Source: Brienomyrus brachyistius (Eukaryota > Chordata > Actinopteri > Osteoglossiformes > Mormyridae). Taken from it: DNA of 64,000 nucleotides. Positions 38,601-50,803 of the stretch are shown here, in pieces (positions within the stretch are counted from its first letter, which is position 1; every line of letters starts with the position of its first letter). Position numbers and translations under genes: made by a program. Under the pieces are notes generated by a model. That model was given only the letters and a program-made list of their open reading frames with translations, had not been told where the DNA came from and did not search any database. Where the stretch lies: assembly GCF_023856365.1 (NCBI RefSeq), contig NC_064548.1, positions 12,511,642 through 12,575,641 of the forward strand. Direction: 5' to 3'.

Positions 38601-40676
38601 AAAACAGCCTAGCAGCAACTAATTTGTAACCTAATATTGTTTAAAAGCGAAGCGAATATTGGGTTTTAAATGGCGATTTCAATTCGTCAGTATTAAAATG
38701 TAGGCCTACATAAGATATTACACATAAAGTAATATATAGATTATATATTGCATATATTACACATTGACATATGTAATACATTTTACTTGGCGTGTACTTA
38801 AAGAACCAGCCGAAATCATACGGTATTACTTTGATATTCGAATGTCACTAAAGAAAGACATGGACGTGTTGGAGACAAAATAAATAAACAAAAAACAAAT
38901 TTGAAGTATGCTTGAAAATATTAAGAAATGCATTTTCTTTATTTTTTATACTGATTTCAAACATCGAGCTACACATGCGACCAACGAAAAGAGTCATAAC
39001 AAATGGTTGTAACGTAACGGTAAGCACGGCCCCATACTTGGAGAGAAAACAGTTGATTACCCCTATTTAATTATTTTGATATAACAAACTAACAAACATA
39101 CGTTGTTAAAAGGGTGTTTGTCGCTGCTGAGTAACCAACAACCCCATCAGCGATAAGGAGGTGTAAAAAAAATTGCGATTATGTAAATTACATGCTAACA
39201 TCGGGGAAAGACTGGCATAATAGCAGAGTAAAAATAATTCATTTAAATCCTTCCTTGTTAAACTGAGGTTTGTTTAACAAAAGAAATTGCTGATAATGGT
39301 TAACTGTGCCCCTTTTGAATTCTAGGAAACCGACTGCCTTGCAGCCATGTTGGAACTCCAGTGCTGCAGTGCAGATATTTTTCAGAAGGCGTCCTTTTGT
39401 TAAGAGAACAGCCAAAAGGCGCCTAAACGAATCTAAAAGGGTTAAAGGGGACGACCTTGACGTTATGGAAGTTCAAAGGCAAAATGGAATATATTTTCAA
39501 ATATATGAAATTTTGAACAATCATTTGGTTAGGCGTCTGTTTTGGCTAATATCAGTATTAGCATTATACGTATTTGCATATAATACTCGTGCAGACGGTG
39601 TTTTTTTTTTGGACGCCTGCTTTTTTCTGTATGAAATACAGTATGAGTGTGTTCTTACTTTATCTTATATTAGCGCAAATCCAGAGATACTAAAAGCTGA
39701 AATTGCCCCCAATTTAGACTATGCCAATGTTTATTGTTTTGTCTGGATCGTTAAAGTCTAGTGTAAACTATATCAAATTGCGCAACATAAAGAAAACAAA
39801 GTGCTAAGTAGCTGCATGTGCTTTTAAGGTAAACGTGTCCATCTTGACAACCAAACACAATTTTTGCGCTTCGAAAAATGTAGCAATTTTGCAGACTGTG
39901 CTGTTGTCGTTTTCAGCTAAGTCGTTTTCACACAACTATTGTCTCAAACAAAAATAATTTATTTTTGTCAAGCTCCAAACTATTAACCTTCAATTAAGCT
40001 CCACCAAATGGTACAAAATGTTATCCAATTCATTCTTTGCGGGGAAGAGCGCATACATGAGTATAACGTTGTACATTAACTATTGAGTTGTGTCACATTT
40101 GAAATAATTAAAAAAACTACTTATGGGGAAAGGATTTGCAATATTCTGGTTTTATTTGATAGTTTCGTACATCACATGCGTCTAAGAAATAAATGCATAC
40201 ATTAGAGTGTTATAAAATTACATATTGATTACTGTAATCAAATTTTTGTTGCTTACTGCAATGTTGTTTATGAACCATTATAATGAACGCAATAAAACAT
40301 AAATAGAACATAATAAGTATACATCAATTACATTTAAGTAGCATTCACAATCTAAATAACATAAGAGCGAACACGAAGATTGTCAAAATTTCCTTGTCGT
40401 TCTTGTTTTATCGAACGATACACGTTAATTAGGAAACACACAACATTAAATAGCCTAATGTGAATAAGAATCCATAGATTTTCGAGGTAAACGTTACTTT
40501 TGATAATAATACAAGAATTGCATAGTTAAAAAAAAAAAACAATTTATCCTTATTTCTTCTGGTGCCCCGTGTAACTGCGTGATGGAGAAAAGATTCTGTG
40601 CCCGAAAAGTCCCAAAACCTTAAGCCATTCCATCATGGAGGCCACGGAATGTTCGACACGAACTAAAATCAAAATG
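35690..40676. other. hoxd10-hoxd11 intergenic, no gene supported
   Basis: About 5 kb of mostly AT-rich DNA. The longest open frame (39306-39761, plus strand, 151 codons) resembles no family I know, and its codon use looks like random AT-rich sequence. A weak CTCF-like sequence occurs at 38456-38468. The right end contains the hoxd11 3' UTR. Confidence 0.6.
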
Positions 40677-42044
40677 TCAGAATAATGGATTCCCGGTGAA
40701 ATATTGAAGCCGATCCCTGTTTAGCTTTTTCTCTTTCATTCTTCGGTTTTGAAACCAAATTTTCACTTGCCGATCTGTTAGGTTTAACATCCTTGACAAC
40801 TGCAAACGCTTCTCTTTGTTTATATACACGTTGAAAAAGAATTCTCGTTCAAGTTCTCGTATCTGGTATTTGGTGTAGGGGCACCTCTTTTTTCTTGACT
40901 TTGAAGAACCTAAAAAACATAATAACAAGTTATCCTTCATAAACATACATATATTAAGCACATTATGTTACCTGAATTATTCAATATTTAGATTTTTCTA
41001 CGAACGTACGCTTCACTTTACAGTTAATTCCATTCTTATATAAGCAGCCGAGTACAAGTTACACAGCAGGACTGGTTACACGTTAACGGGTTATTGCAGG
41101 ATTTTTCTGCTCTTTTCAAGAACACATTTCTGTTATAATTGTCCCGCAAAGTAACATTTGCGGATAGAGTTGCTTTATACATTACGTGACGCGATTTCCC
41201 CGTAAAACAATCTATAAATTCCATACAAATTCTTAAAAGGGAATTTGACTCTTATAACCAATCAGTAGTAATCCTAAAACCCACCTAAACTGTCTTACCG
41301 TCGTAAACAGTTTTACAGCAGCAAAGCAAGTCTTATAGGGTATATAAAATCCTTTGCATGCTTATAAAGCCGCACATAAAATCAAACCGACAAAGTAGTG
41401 GACTTGTACTCTAACCCCATTTAATGTTTGGTCTTACTCGCACCGTTGCTCTTCTCTTCTGTGCAGTTGGAGGAAGACGATTCTTCATCTATGTTTTCGT
41501 TTGGTTGTTTCTCCTGCGACGACGTCTCTGAGGACAACTGACTGGCCGCAGCATCTCCTGGGAGACTTGATTCCGTCTTTTCCTTTGAGGGTTCGGAGTT
41601 GGCTCTCTCGGCATTATTGTTAGCAGTGTCAAAAAACTGGTCAAATCCTTGAGGAAGAACTCCATTTCTGCCAACACTGGTATAAAAACTGCACGGCGCG
41701 TTCGAGCCATTATGATGGCCATACATGGAATCGTTTTTAAATATCATGTCCGTCCTGCTAGATGACTGAATTAGATCTCGGTGCATTATGTCTTCGGTCG
41801 AATAGTACGATGCATAACTGCTCCGATAATGCCATTTGTGATCCATGCCATAATCTCTGAAAGCAACTTCTCCGACAGGCTGGACCTGAGCAATGTTTGA
41901 AGTATACGGAAAATTTACTTGACACGAAGTCGTCTGAGGTAAAAACGATGTGACAGATGAAAAATCAGGTGCTGATACATAATACGTACAATTCGGCAAA
42001 TACATATTCGACGCGCAGTTGCTGCGATCGTCATACTCCGTCAT
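40677..42044 (-). CDS. hoxd11: Homeobox protein Hox-D11 (two exons)
   Basis: Group 11 Abd-B class transcription factor, patterning sacral/caudal axis, kidney and appendage zeugopod in vertebrates. Exons are 42044-41438 and 40909-40677, with a 528-bp intron (donor gtaaga, acceptor tttttag) splitting a Ser codon after its first base. The product is 279 aa. Hoxd11 marks are [15 protein letters not shown] near the N-terminus, [12 protein letters not shown], and [18 protein letters not shown] in the second half of exon 1. The long Gly/Ala tracts of the mammalian protein are absent, as is usual in fish. The homeodomain spans about 207-266 ([32 protein letters not shown]), followed by the conserved tail [13 protein letters not shown]. 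No anomaly seen. Confidence 0.97.
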
Positions 42045-42310
42045 GACTTCTTTTGCGTTTGAAAGCAGCTATATGCAGCGTCGGTGTGTTAAACTTCGTC
42101 CATCTACTGCACTACAGGCATGTGGACAGGATCCGCGTGGGGGAAAAATCGGAAACGTAGGCTGACGTGCAATTCATCTTGATCGATTCTTGAGGCAATT
42201 GTGTCATGTGATCCGGTAACGAAATTACCATATATCAATATCAGTCATTAAGACCGATATAGAGAAATTCATAGGTGAGAGCAGAAGTCAGTTCATTGGT
42301 TGCTTGCGTC
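42045..42310 (-). promoter_or_regulatory. hoxd11 proximal promoter region (variant E-box)
   Basis: Upstream of the start codon there is gtCATGTGAtcc at 42205-42210. This is one base different from the CACGTG found at the other six genes and at a similar distance (about 160 bases). A CCAAT box (ATTGG) lies at about 42295-42299. Confidence 0.4.
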
Positions 42311-45069
42311 ATGCGGATATCCAAATGTAAATCTTACATTTACACCAACGAATTAGTAGACAGTAAACAGTCCTTGAAATATTAAATCATGCTGCTTCAA
42401 AAACGAATACGAGTGACAATGCAACACATGAAAATGCAAGGTATTATAGGTTTTTATAAGACATTAATTTTAACAATAACACAGTGTGTACGTAGTTTAA
42501 TTGGGATTTATATGTTTAAAAGCACTATATCTTCGACAGCCTACAAATATGCTTATTTAGTGTTTGCATTTTTACAGCATTAGATTGTAGCGCGCACGCA
42601 TCTAAAACAACAGGAGAATAAATTTCGTAATATGCTTATTTACAGAAAACGGACAGCTTTAATTTAAAAAATAACCAAAACCACTTCAGGCTGAATTGAA
42701 CTGGACAAAACATTTCAATAAAGATATACTCTATTAAAACGATAAGGTCAATCTTTGCATTACAGAAACTTCATATAAAAAAAAACATTCATAAACGCCA
42801 GTCAGGGCCTCGGACTCACGGCCAACTATAGCACTTTTTCCAAACCGGATTTACTTTATTTGATTGATAATTTGTGCATAGAATTGTGGCAAATGTATAA
42901 TTTTACGCAATAAGGAAAGCAAAGAGAAATCGTCAGTTTAATACCTTTAAGGATAAGGAAGGAATCACTGTAATTGACGGATGTTTTGTAACGTTATTTC
43001 CGCTTCTCGATTTAGATTTCAGACGCATATTTTCAGTAATTTTTGCGCCTTTCTTCATGATAATTATATTGATCTAGAGAAACTAAAGCTTAATGATAGA
43101 AATGGGGAGGTTAGCAGGGTTATTGAAAGCATTCAATGTAAATAACATATGCACATTAAAATAACACACGAAGAAGAAGCAAAACCAGGAAAAAAAGAAA
43201 TCACAGCACACTGTTAAGGAACACAAGATAGACTCGGGTGTTTTTTTTTAAGTTAGCGAACGCTTTTGAGTATACCAAATTTATCCGTTGCGTTACTATT
43301 TTATAATGCTTACTGAAATCCTGCAATCCCCCATCATAAATAGCTTATATTAAAATTAGTAAATTCATTACAAAATGGAGAGCAACACTAATGAAGAAAA
43401 GAATGCTACATTACCCTGGAGAGATATATGTAAAAACTCCAAATCGGAATAGTTTGATCAAGTTTCTCTGACTTCTTCTTAGGTCCATAGGTAATAATTA
43501 GAAGTCAGATAACAAGAAGAATCAATGGATCACGGAAAGATTCACACTGCCAAGTACAAAACCGATCTTCTGGCTTTGAACGTTGTCTAACAACGCTCAC
43601 CCAGTCGTCCCCAATAAGCGCCAGCAGTCGGATCATTTTATTACACAGACAAAAGGAAGCGTTCTAGTTTAAGTGTAGGCTATAGTGAGTAATTTGGGTG
43701 GTGGTGGGGTGTGTGTATGCCTGTCTGTGTGTGTCTTTCAGGGGTTATTGTCTTTAAACAACTAAACAGCGTTTTAAATCTTACTGCGAGACCGAATTGT
43801 TCAGATTTTAGATATTACCATTGCGGTATTTAAAATAGATCACCTTTAAAGTCGTACTTATACATAAGCTTAAAATGTATAACTTAACACGGGATTTTTA
43901 AAAGAAATTAATCTTTTACTAAAGAATGAAAACGTTTGGGCATTTTTGTGCAACACTTGGCTAGAAACGATGAAGGTATGGTAACACATTCAATTCGTCT
44001 TATTAGGCTGTAAGTTAATATTAACCTCGTCCTATAGTCTATTCAATCTACTGAGAAACATAATCCTCACAACATAGAAACTTTCAAAAATATCACAAAT
44101 GGATGCATTTTTAGCACGGGTGGATAATTAATGATGAATTTCAAATAAGCGAATTATCTTTGTTTTATTTGTCAGTGAACATCATTAATTTGTCCTTCTG
44201 CTTACGTGTTCTGCTTATATTTAGCGAAAACCTACAGAGCAATTTACTAAATGACACTTTCACGTGTATTTCAGTCGATAATACAATTTCAAAATTCTCG
44301 GTAAAATTTGCTGCCATTCCGTTAAGTAAACTGTAGAATTAAAGAATATTTAAAAGCACACACGCTGGATCCTGTTTTATGTGTTTAAAATTATTTTTAA
44401 AATATGAATGTATGTTCTTCAAAACAGCATGTTACGCTAATTTAAAGTGTTTTACATTTGGCTTGAATAAAAGAAAAATGTGGGAAAAATGTATATTTTA
44501 AAATTGCCGTGGTAGGAAAGGTATACTAACTTGACCTTAACTTTGCAATTGCGCCCCCAGTATCTGGAGCGTATGAAAAGACACCGTGAGTTACTCACCA
44601 TTAGACAGGGCAGCTGAAGAAGCTGCGCCGTATTCTTCGTTTGTGCGTTTAAACAACGAGACCAAGTCAAAATGAATTTGTTGTTAAAATAATATCTCGT
44701 TCTGCACTTTTTACATAATACATTTATTTCTTAGACGATTTAATTGTGTATATACTATACTATTTTCAAACAACCCCAGGCATATGGGTATTCTTTGTTA
44801 AACTAACGTAGATTTAACGTAGATGTTACATTATCAACTCCAAAGAATATTTGTAAATATCCTATTGAGTGTTGTAATATCAGAAATGTGGCGTCAGGAG
44901 GAAATATTTGTTTTGAACGATGACTCAAACGGAAAATGAATTTTATGAAATGTATACGAGTGGTGCACGTTTTCCGCTTTTCAATGGGCTACTACATTTT
45001 TGTTATACATTGCTTTAAAGAACGTGACTTTAAATAACAGAGAAGTTTTTTTTTTAAATAAATAAATCA

Positions 45070-45183
45070 TAAAATATAAAAATCTATTATATTTATATAT
45101 GTATATGTGAATTGTATGCTACGTACTTACATTAGACATGCAATTACAGTTCTGAAATAATTTTATTCCCCTGTATTTCACAC
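45070..45183. repeat. Direct repeat, copy 1
   Basis: Shares with 45806-45911 a near-identical core (atttatatatgtatatgtga, ttgtat, acgtacttacattagacatg, caatta) and a matching end (cccctgtatttcac). The copies lie in the same orientation about 730 bases apart, differing by a few substitutions and small indels. Could be two copies of a short dispersed element or a local duplication. Confidence 0.85.
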
Positions 45184-45805
45184 GAATCTATAATAATCAT
45201 TGTCTGTACGCCAAGGCACCAGGTTCATTGAAATACGGCTCCTGCTTATGATCATGTAGAAAATGTTGTATTTTCAAAAAATATATTGCATTTCTCTTTC
45301 AAACGTAGAGTTCTATTTGCGCATAAGAACACAACAATACTAATAACCACAGAACACAACGATAATGTAAAATCAAGTCATCCGGCAGTATTCTCCGAAT
45401 AGTGAGAAAAAGAACCACATGTCCACACATTAAAACAGAATTTCTTCAATTATACTTTTGCAACTAAATAAATATAGAGATATAATTGAAAAACACAACA
45501 TATTGTACACAAACACAATGGATTAAAATCAATCCTCCATAGTTAATGCATTATTAATGATTTTATATCAATACTATCATATTTATTCCTTAAATGATAC
45601 TTAATTAGTGTTAATAATCTTAATTTTGATCTTAAATGAGTTGCCCTCAAATATCCTTGGTTGCTAGATTAGCCCAACACATTTTGGAGCATGTTAATAT
45701 CGATCTATCAGTAAAATGTTAAGGGTTAAACGGTAATAACGTGTAGATATTTCCATTATGTGTTTTATGCATAAATTTAGTCAACATTACACCAGCCTAC
45801 TCACA

Positions 45806-45911
45806 GTAAAATACTTTATATTTATATATGTATATGTGAATTGTATCTTACGTACTTACATTAGACATGCAATTAGTTATGAAATATTTTTAAACCCCTG
45901 TATTTCACCTG
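45806..45911. repeat. Direct repeat, copy 2
   Basis: Second copy of the element at 45070-45183, same orientation, in the hoxd11-hoxd12 spacer. The longest identical stretches are the tatatgtatatgtgaattgt and acgtacttacattagacatg segments. Confidence 0.85.
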
Positions 45912-46682
45912 CCATCCGTCGATTCAATTCACATGGTGCATGCACTAATATACTTTCTTACTGATATCTCTTACGAAAAATCGCATACATCAGCAAATGT
46001 AATGCTGGTGCGTGTGCGCGTGTGTGTGTATTAATTATCATAATCATGTGCGATAACGGCTACAAATGGGAATCTTATCTATAAGACCCCCCATTTTAGT
46101 CCTGATCCTATACCTAATTATTCATCGTTTATACGTTTATATCCTTAGTGTTGTGGGTGCAAATCTGAAATATCGATGCAAAGAAAGATACTGGAGATTT
46201 TCCAATAAACCTCCAAGACCCCTAATACAATCCCTTGAGTGAACAATGCGGCCATAATTAAAGAGAACTGAATAGATAGGTACTTAATGACAGCCTTTTA
46301 TTAATGCACGAATACACAAATCGGCATTTGATATCGAAAGGTAATTTGCTGGGTGAAACAGTTGATGTGAAACGTTCGTTTTCAGGTTCTTTCCATTTCT
46401 TGGCCTGCATGCTTCTACTAAACAATGGCGCATAGCCTATACTTTGTAATATATTTCGGTGATAACAGTACCACAATCGCAGATGTCCAGAAAATATTAA
46501 GAAGTACATCTTACATGTCTTCTTTATTCATCTTAATGTAAAAAACGCAATTTCAAATTGAAGAACATAAGGCTTTGAGACAGCAATTAGCAATGAGAGA
46601 CACGATGATGAGATGTAATGCAGCCTTGTAAAGTTATAACCGTCTACATAAAAATCCTCGGTATCTGCGCCAGAATAACCGC

Positions 46683-47674
46683 TCAGTAAATAGGAAATGC
46701 ATGTTCGCGCATCAACAGTCTTTTCTTTTTCATCCTTCGGTTTTGAAACCAAATTTTAACTTGTTGGTCGCTCAAGTCCAGCCTGTCGGAAAGTTCTTTT
46801 CTTTTCTGTCTGTTTATGAACTCGTTCATTAGAAACTCGTTCTCAAGTTCTGCAATCTGTTGCTTGGCGTACGGTTTCCGTTTCTTTTTGGTCCTCACTT
46901 GTGAAGAACACCAAACAGCACCTGAAAAGAAAGAAAGCAAGCAATATATCATGTCCTCTCTATTTTATACCTCTTCCCGTTCCTGAAAACCACAGTAGAG
47001 AGAATTCCAATGTGTTCAGACATAAATATGTGCATAAGTCACATTTTACGATTATGAATATAACATATAACGTGCATGGAAGATGTAGAAGACTGACGTC
47101 GCATACCATCAGTGAGGGATGCCCTAACACAGGGGCCACTTAAGTTTGGCTGCACTGTGACATTTGAGTTGACCGGCTCCTTGAAGCCCGCGATATTTGC
47201 TTGATTGCTGGAATTCTGTTCCAGTTGCGCAGTGGAGGATTGTGAGTGTCCTTCCATATTACAAAAGCTATATTTGGCAGCGCAAGCAGGGTGAGTAATT
47301 CCGCGTTCACTGCCTGAAGACGGTCCATGTCTGACTGATTCCTCTGGTTTATGATTGGCATCTTGAAGACTGAAGTACTTAATAGCTTCTTCCAGTGGAC
47401 CCTTGTTATGAGTGTTGGGATTGGTACTTAGAGACACTGAAGTTGCCAGAAAGGGTTGACTGAAGCTACTGAACGTGCGGCTTTGTGGTGGAGATGAGCA
47501 CGGATTTGGGGAACTCCACGGGGTAGAGCACACCTCTCTTCTGCCGTACGAAATGTGATTTAGTTCGGAAGACTGAACCCCGTTACTCCGTAAATTGGGA
47601 AAATAAAAATCCTGTGTGGAAAAATTCAAGAGGGATCCAACAAAGCCAGAACTTAGAAAATTTCTGTCACACAT
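46683..47674 (-). CDS. hoxd12: Homeobox protein Hox-D12 (two exons)
   Basis: Group 12 Abd-B class transcription factor, acting in posterior body and distal appendage patterning. Exons are 47674-47107 and 46921-46683, with a short 185-bp intron (donor gtatgc, acceptor tcttttcag) splitting a Gly codon after its first base. The product is 268 aa, close to the tetrapod length of about 270. I chose the start at 47674 ([18 protein letters not shown], matching the Hox12 N-terminus) over an upstream in-frame ATG that adds 17 unconserved residues. Further Hoxd12 marks are [17 protein letters not shown] and [15 protein letters not shown]. The homeodomain spans about 200-259 ([33 protein letters not shown]), with a short tail MREHAFPIY. 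Tyr to Ala-type differences in the arm (PYAKQQ rather than PYTKQQ) are minor. Confidence 0.96.
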
Positions 47675-47830
47675 TTCCAAGGAGATAAGAGATACAATTC
47701 TTACAACGCTTTTGGCTTCCTTCAAGAATAAGAAGGAGGAGATTTCTGATTTGTTAACACTTCGTCACGTGACACACAAAATACGTTATCGAGCCCCCCC
47801 CCCTCTCACACCATAGGGTGGTGTCCTGAA
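47675..47830 (-). promoter_or_regulatory. hoxd12 proximal promoter region (G-box)
   Basis: CACGTG at 47766-47771 in the context GTCACGTGAC, about 92 bases upstream of the start codon. A C-rich run (about 47797-47806) follows further upstream. Confidence 0.5.
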
Positions 47831-48179
47831 GAACATCCTCTAGAGAAACCTCAACGTAAGCATATTCCAGAAAAATCGCGTTATCGCCGTTGCTGGTGCT
47901 TCAGCGGAAATTGTCATGTAAGCAAAATGGTATAACGTGAATAGAAATTCTATAGTGCTTAGTCTATTCATAGGCCTAGTAAAGCTGAAATAAAACCCAA
48001 ACCAGTCCACGATTATGTCTTCTCATGTACTGATTTAATTATAATAAAAACAGCAGCAAAACAACAACACTTGTTTTTATTGATTGTAACTATGATGATT
48101 ATCATTGTTTAAATATTAATAATAAGAATCGAGTTTTGCAACGTGCTCATATGGGCCTAAGTCTGGCCGCGTTTGCATA

Positions 48180-48810
48180 CTAACACTTTGCCAGTTTTTG
48201 TGAATACTACAATAAATAACTGACTATTTCAGTTTAATTTTATAATCTATTGAGTCACTAATTACTAAAACATGAATTGATTATTAATCAAATACAATAT
48301 TCAAGCTGATGTTTGGAAAACATTTAGTTGAAATCGAATTTAAAGTATGTAGGTTTGTAATACAAAATATTTTTGTAATATGGAAGGAGAGTCGCAATTC
48401 TCCACTGCATAACTGTAACAGAATTCCCCGCAATCAAGGAAAAATCTTACAAGTAACACTATTGCCAATAATGATTAGAATATTTAATTTATTTTATCTA
48501 TCATAATTTATGTGTGTTTAGGAAAAGACACAGCAATGTGTCTTTCCAAGAAAGCGGGTTTCTACCGTATGTACGCCTATAACACAACCTCTATTATAAT
48601 TTAAGACTACAAAACCACTGAAATAATTTGCGATAAAGATCGCTGAAAAATTCCTTTGGAAAGTCAAAATATTCCTAGATCACGCAATTTCACAAACTAC
48701 TAATTTGTTTCTGACCACATAGAGATATGATAAGACAGGACATGAAAACAAGAGGCGTTCATTTTTATTCAGACAAATGGAATTTAGTCCAGGGAATCCT
48801 TCTTAAAATT
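48180..48810. repeat. Diverged local duplication, copy 1
   Basis: Segments such as tactaa..aacatgaattgattatta, gtttggaaaacatttagttgaaat and tattcagacaaatggaa recur in the same order and orientation at about 49060-49670, with many substitutions and indels. The copies are roughly 880 bases apart. Boundaries are approximate. Confidence 0.55.
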
Positions 48811-49059
48811 ATACAATTTTAATTTGATATGTGTCGTTGACGTATATAAAACAATATAACATTGACACATTCCATTAAACTTCCGAAAATGAGAAAAATT
48901 AAAACAAACTATACCTCTACTTATATATTGTGCTATTTTATAATAATAAACAACAACGTGATCAGTATCATCATCTTCATAATCAATAACAACAATATTA
49001 ATCAATAGCTTTTACATTGTGTTCATAATTATGCTCATATTTGCAAATACTAATACACT

Positions 49060-49292
49060 ACACTTCGTATATACTATGTTAAACGGACGAACATCAATAA
49101 TTATACGTAGTGACTTTTTAAATTATTGAATCATACATTGTTGCATTACTAATTGTTAAAATACGGATTGGTTATTATATTAAATAAAACATTATGACTT
49201 GTGTGTGGAAAACATTTCGGTGAAACTGTACTGTGTTTTACTGTAAAGTAAAAACTTTACAAGAAGTATGCTTTTTCGATTTGTACAAGCTT

Positions 49293-49362
<70 letters not shown>

Positions 49363-49670
49363 TGTGTGTATTTCAGCTATAATCATCTATGTCTGTGCTT
49401 TGATGTAGGTTCAGTAATTTAAATATTATGGATTTACTGCAACCTAACACAATGACATGAATGAATTGTCAAAAAGTGTGTTGTAAAAATATCGCATCCA
49501 ATCCTTATGCACTTTTGAAATATATTCAGATCGCAACTATTCACAAAACTGTTTTATGACACCATTTGTACGCCTGAATAATAGCATACAACAAACTAAG
49601 GGGTTGCTTTTTAAAATTTTCATTCAGACCAATGAAATGTGTATCCTTCAAAAAGTCCTGGACAAATTAT
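49060..49670. repeat. Diverged local duplication, copy 2
   Basis: Second copy of the segment at 48180-48810, interrupted by the (GT)n tract. Matching landmarks are tactaattgttaaaatacgg, gtggaaaacatttcggtgaaa and cattcagaccaatgaaatg. Confidence 0.55.
49293..49370. repeat. (GT)n microsatellite
   Basis: About 75 bases of nearly perfect GT dinucleotide between hoxd12 and hoxd13; the open frame across it is repeat. Confidence 0.97.
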
Positions 49671-50229
49671 GCAAGTTGATATTCTTAATTTATACATGCA
49701 CAACATAAAATACGCCTTTAAAACACACACTTGACATTAAATTCAATTCCGTGCGTTCTACAACCGATTTAAAACATACTTCAGATCGAAGCGCATATTA
49801 GGCCGATGCAATGTAATATATAACAACAAGAAGAACAATTAGAACAGCAAAAACAACAACAATCACGATTATATAAGCAGGCAAATGTCATCATACTCCC
49901 AAATACTTTGTAATTGTATATGTAACACAATGTCGGCTTTTAATGCAGTGAAAAATATCATTTGTTAAAACTGGTGTAACGCCCTCATACTCTTTAAAAG
50001 GACGGTTAAATAACATATTGTAAATACCACACCATTAATCCCTGTTCCATAAAAATATATACTTTATCTGAAGTGTTTATATTAAACAAAGTTCCGTCTG
50101 TTCACTCTTACTGTATATGAATAATCCACACTCTTCGACTTCATTTACAAACATGAAAAACAGTTAAAGCTACGAATCCGTAAAGTGGTAACAGAATTGA
50201 ACTGCTGCCAGTTTAGAGATCTAAGTGTA

Positions 50230-50655
50230 TATACCTACGACAACTGAGGCAGAACAGAGCAAATAGCATATCCAGGGGCTGCTGAACGGAGGAGAACGGA
50301 GCGCGGTCATAGATATACAATGGGCCATATCGGCCGGTAGCCTTTGAAGCGATGCGATAGGGCCACACTGCGCATGGACGGATTCCTTGTGGCCATCTCT
50401 TTGCCGAAAAACAGAGAGAATGTAATCAATAGAAATGCACTTAATTTGGCCACATTGAATTCTCTTCGCAAAACATAGCGGTATGTAGCATATTCAATGA
50501 ACCACGTGTGAAAAACACTGCTTCCGAATCCATGCCGTTTTATATCTCATCCAGCAGATGGCGAAGCAGTCCCATGGATCGCAGACTCTTCGTTATGCAC
50601 GAGCTTCACTGCCGTCAAGGTCAAAGACTCTAATTTCATGTCAAGGTCAACGGTA
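50230..50655. promoter_or_regulatory. GC-richer regulatory candidate block between hoxd12 and hoxd13
   Basis: A 420-base stretch compositionally unlike its surroundings. It contains a CACGTG (50503-50508), a CTCF-like motif (50551-50564) and two copies of the extended nuclear-receptor half-site TCAAGGTCA (50615-50623 and 50641-50649, same strand, 26 bases apart). That half-site suits monomer-binding orphan receptors such as ERR or NR5A. No open frame of interest. Candidate enhancer/insulator. Confidence 0.45.
50551..50564 (+). promoter_or_regulatory. CTCF-like binding motif between hoxd12 and hoxd13
   Basis: CCAGCAGATGGCGA on the plus strand matches the CTCF core CCASYAGRKGGCRS at all but the last, weakly constrained base. 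It points to higher coordinates, the hoxd13/Evx2 side. The two candidate motifs between hoxd4 and hoxd9 point the other way. Confidence 0.5.
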
Positions 50656-50667
50656 AAAATCAAATTC

Positions 50668-50725
50668 AGAAAACATCCATCCATCATCCATCTTCGACCC
50701 GCTTACTATGGCTGCCGGGGTCAAA
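50668..50725. repeat. Remnant tail of a fish dispersed retroelement
   Basis: ccatccatcatccatcttcgacccgctta resembles the tail of the SINE-like element at 62389-62743 (tccatccatttt..accgctta). Only the tail is present; the adjacent (AAT)n tract fits a tail-associated microsatellite. Confidence 0.45.
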
Positions 50726-50742
50726 ATAAGCATTGAGGATAA

Positions 50743-50802
<60 letters not shown>
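50743..50802. repeat. (AAT)n microsatellite
   Basis: About 60 bases of uninterrupted AAT/ATA trinucleotide. Confidence 0.97.

Positions 50803-50803
<1 letters not shown>

Larger units (their letters stand above)
42310..46682. other. hoxd11-hoxd12 intergenic, no gene seen
   Basis: AT-rich, no coding gene recognised. Contains a diverged direct repeat (45070-45183 and 45806-45911). The right end includes the hoxd12 3' UTR, with a possible AATAAA signal on the minus strand at 46529-46524, about 155 bases beyond the stop. Confidence 0.6.

Noticed and set aside
39306..39761. 151-codon open frame between hoxd10 and hoxd11 on the plus strand
   Set aside because: The longest non-Hox, non-repeat frame, but with no family resemblance, no splice or promoter context and AT-driven composition; most likely chance.
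49192..49386. Open frame with poly Thr-His
   Set aside because: Translation of the (GT)n tract.
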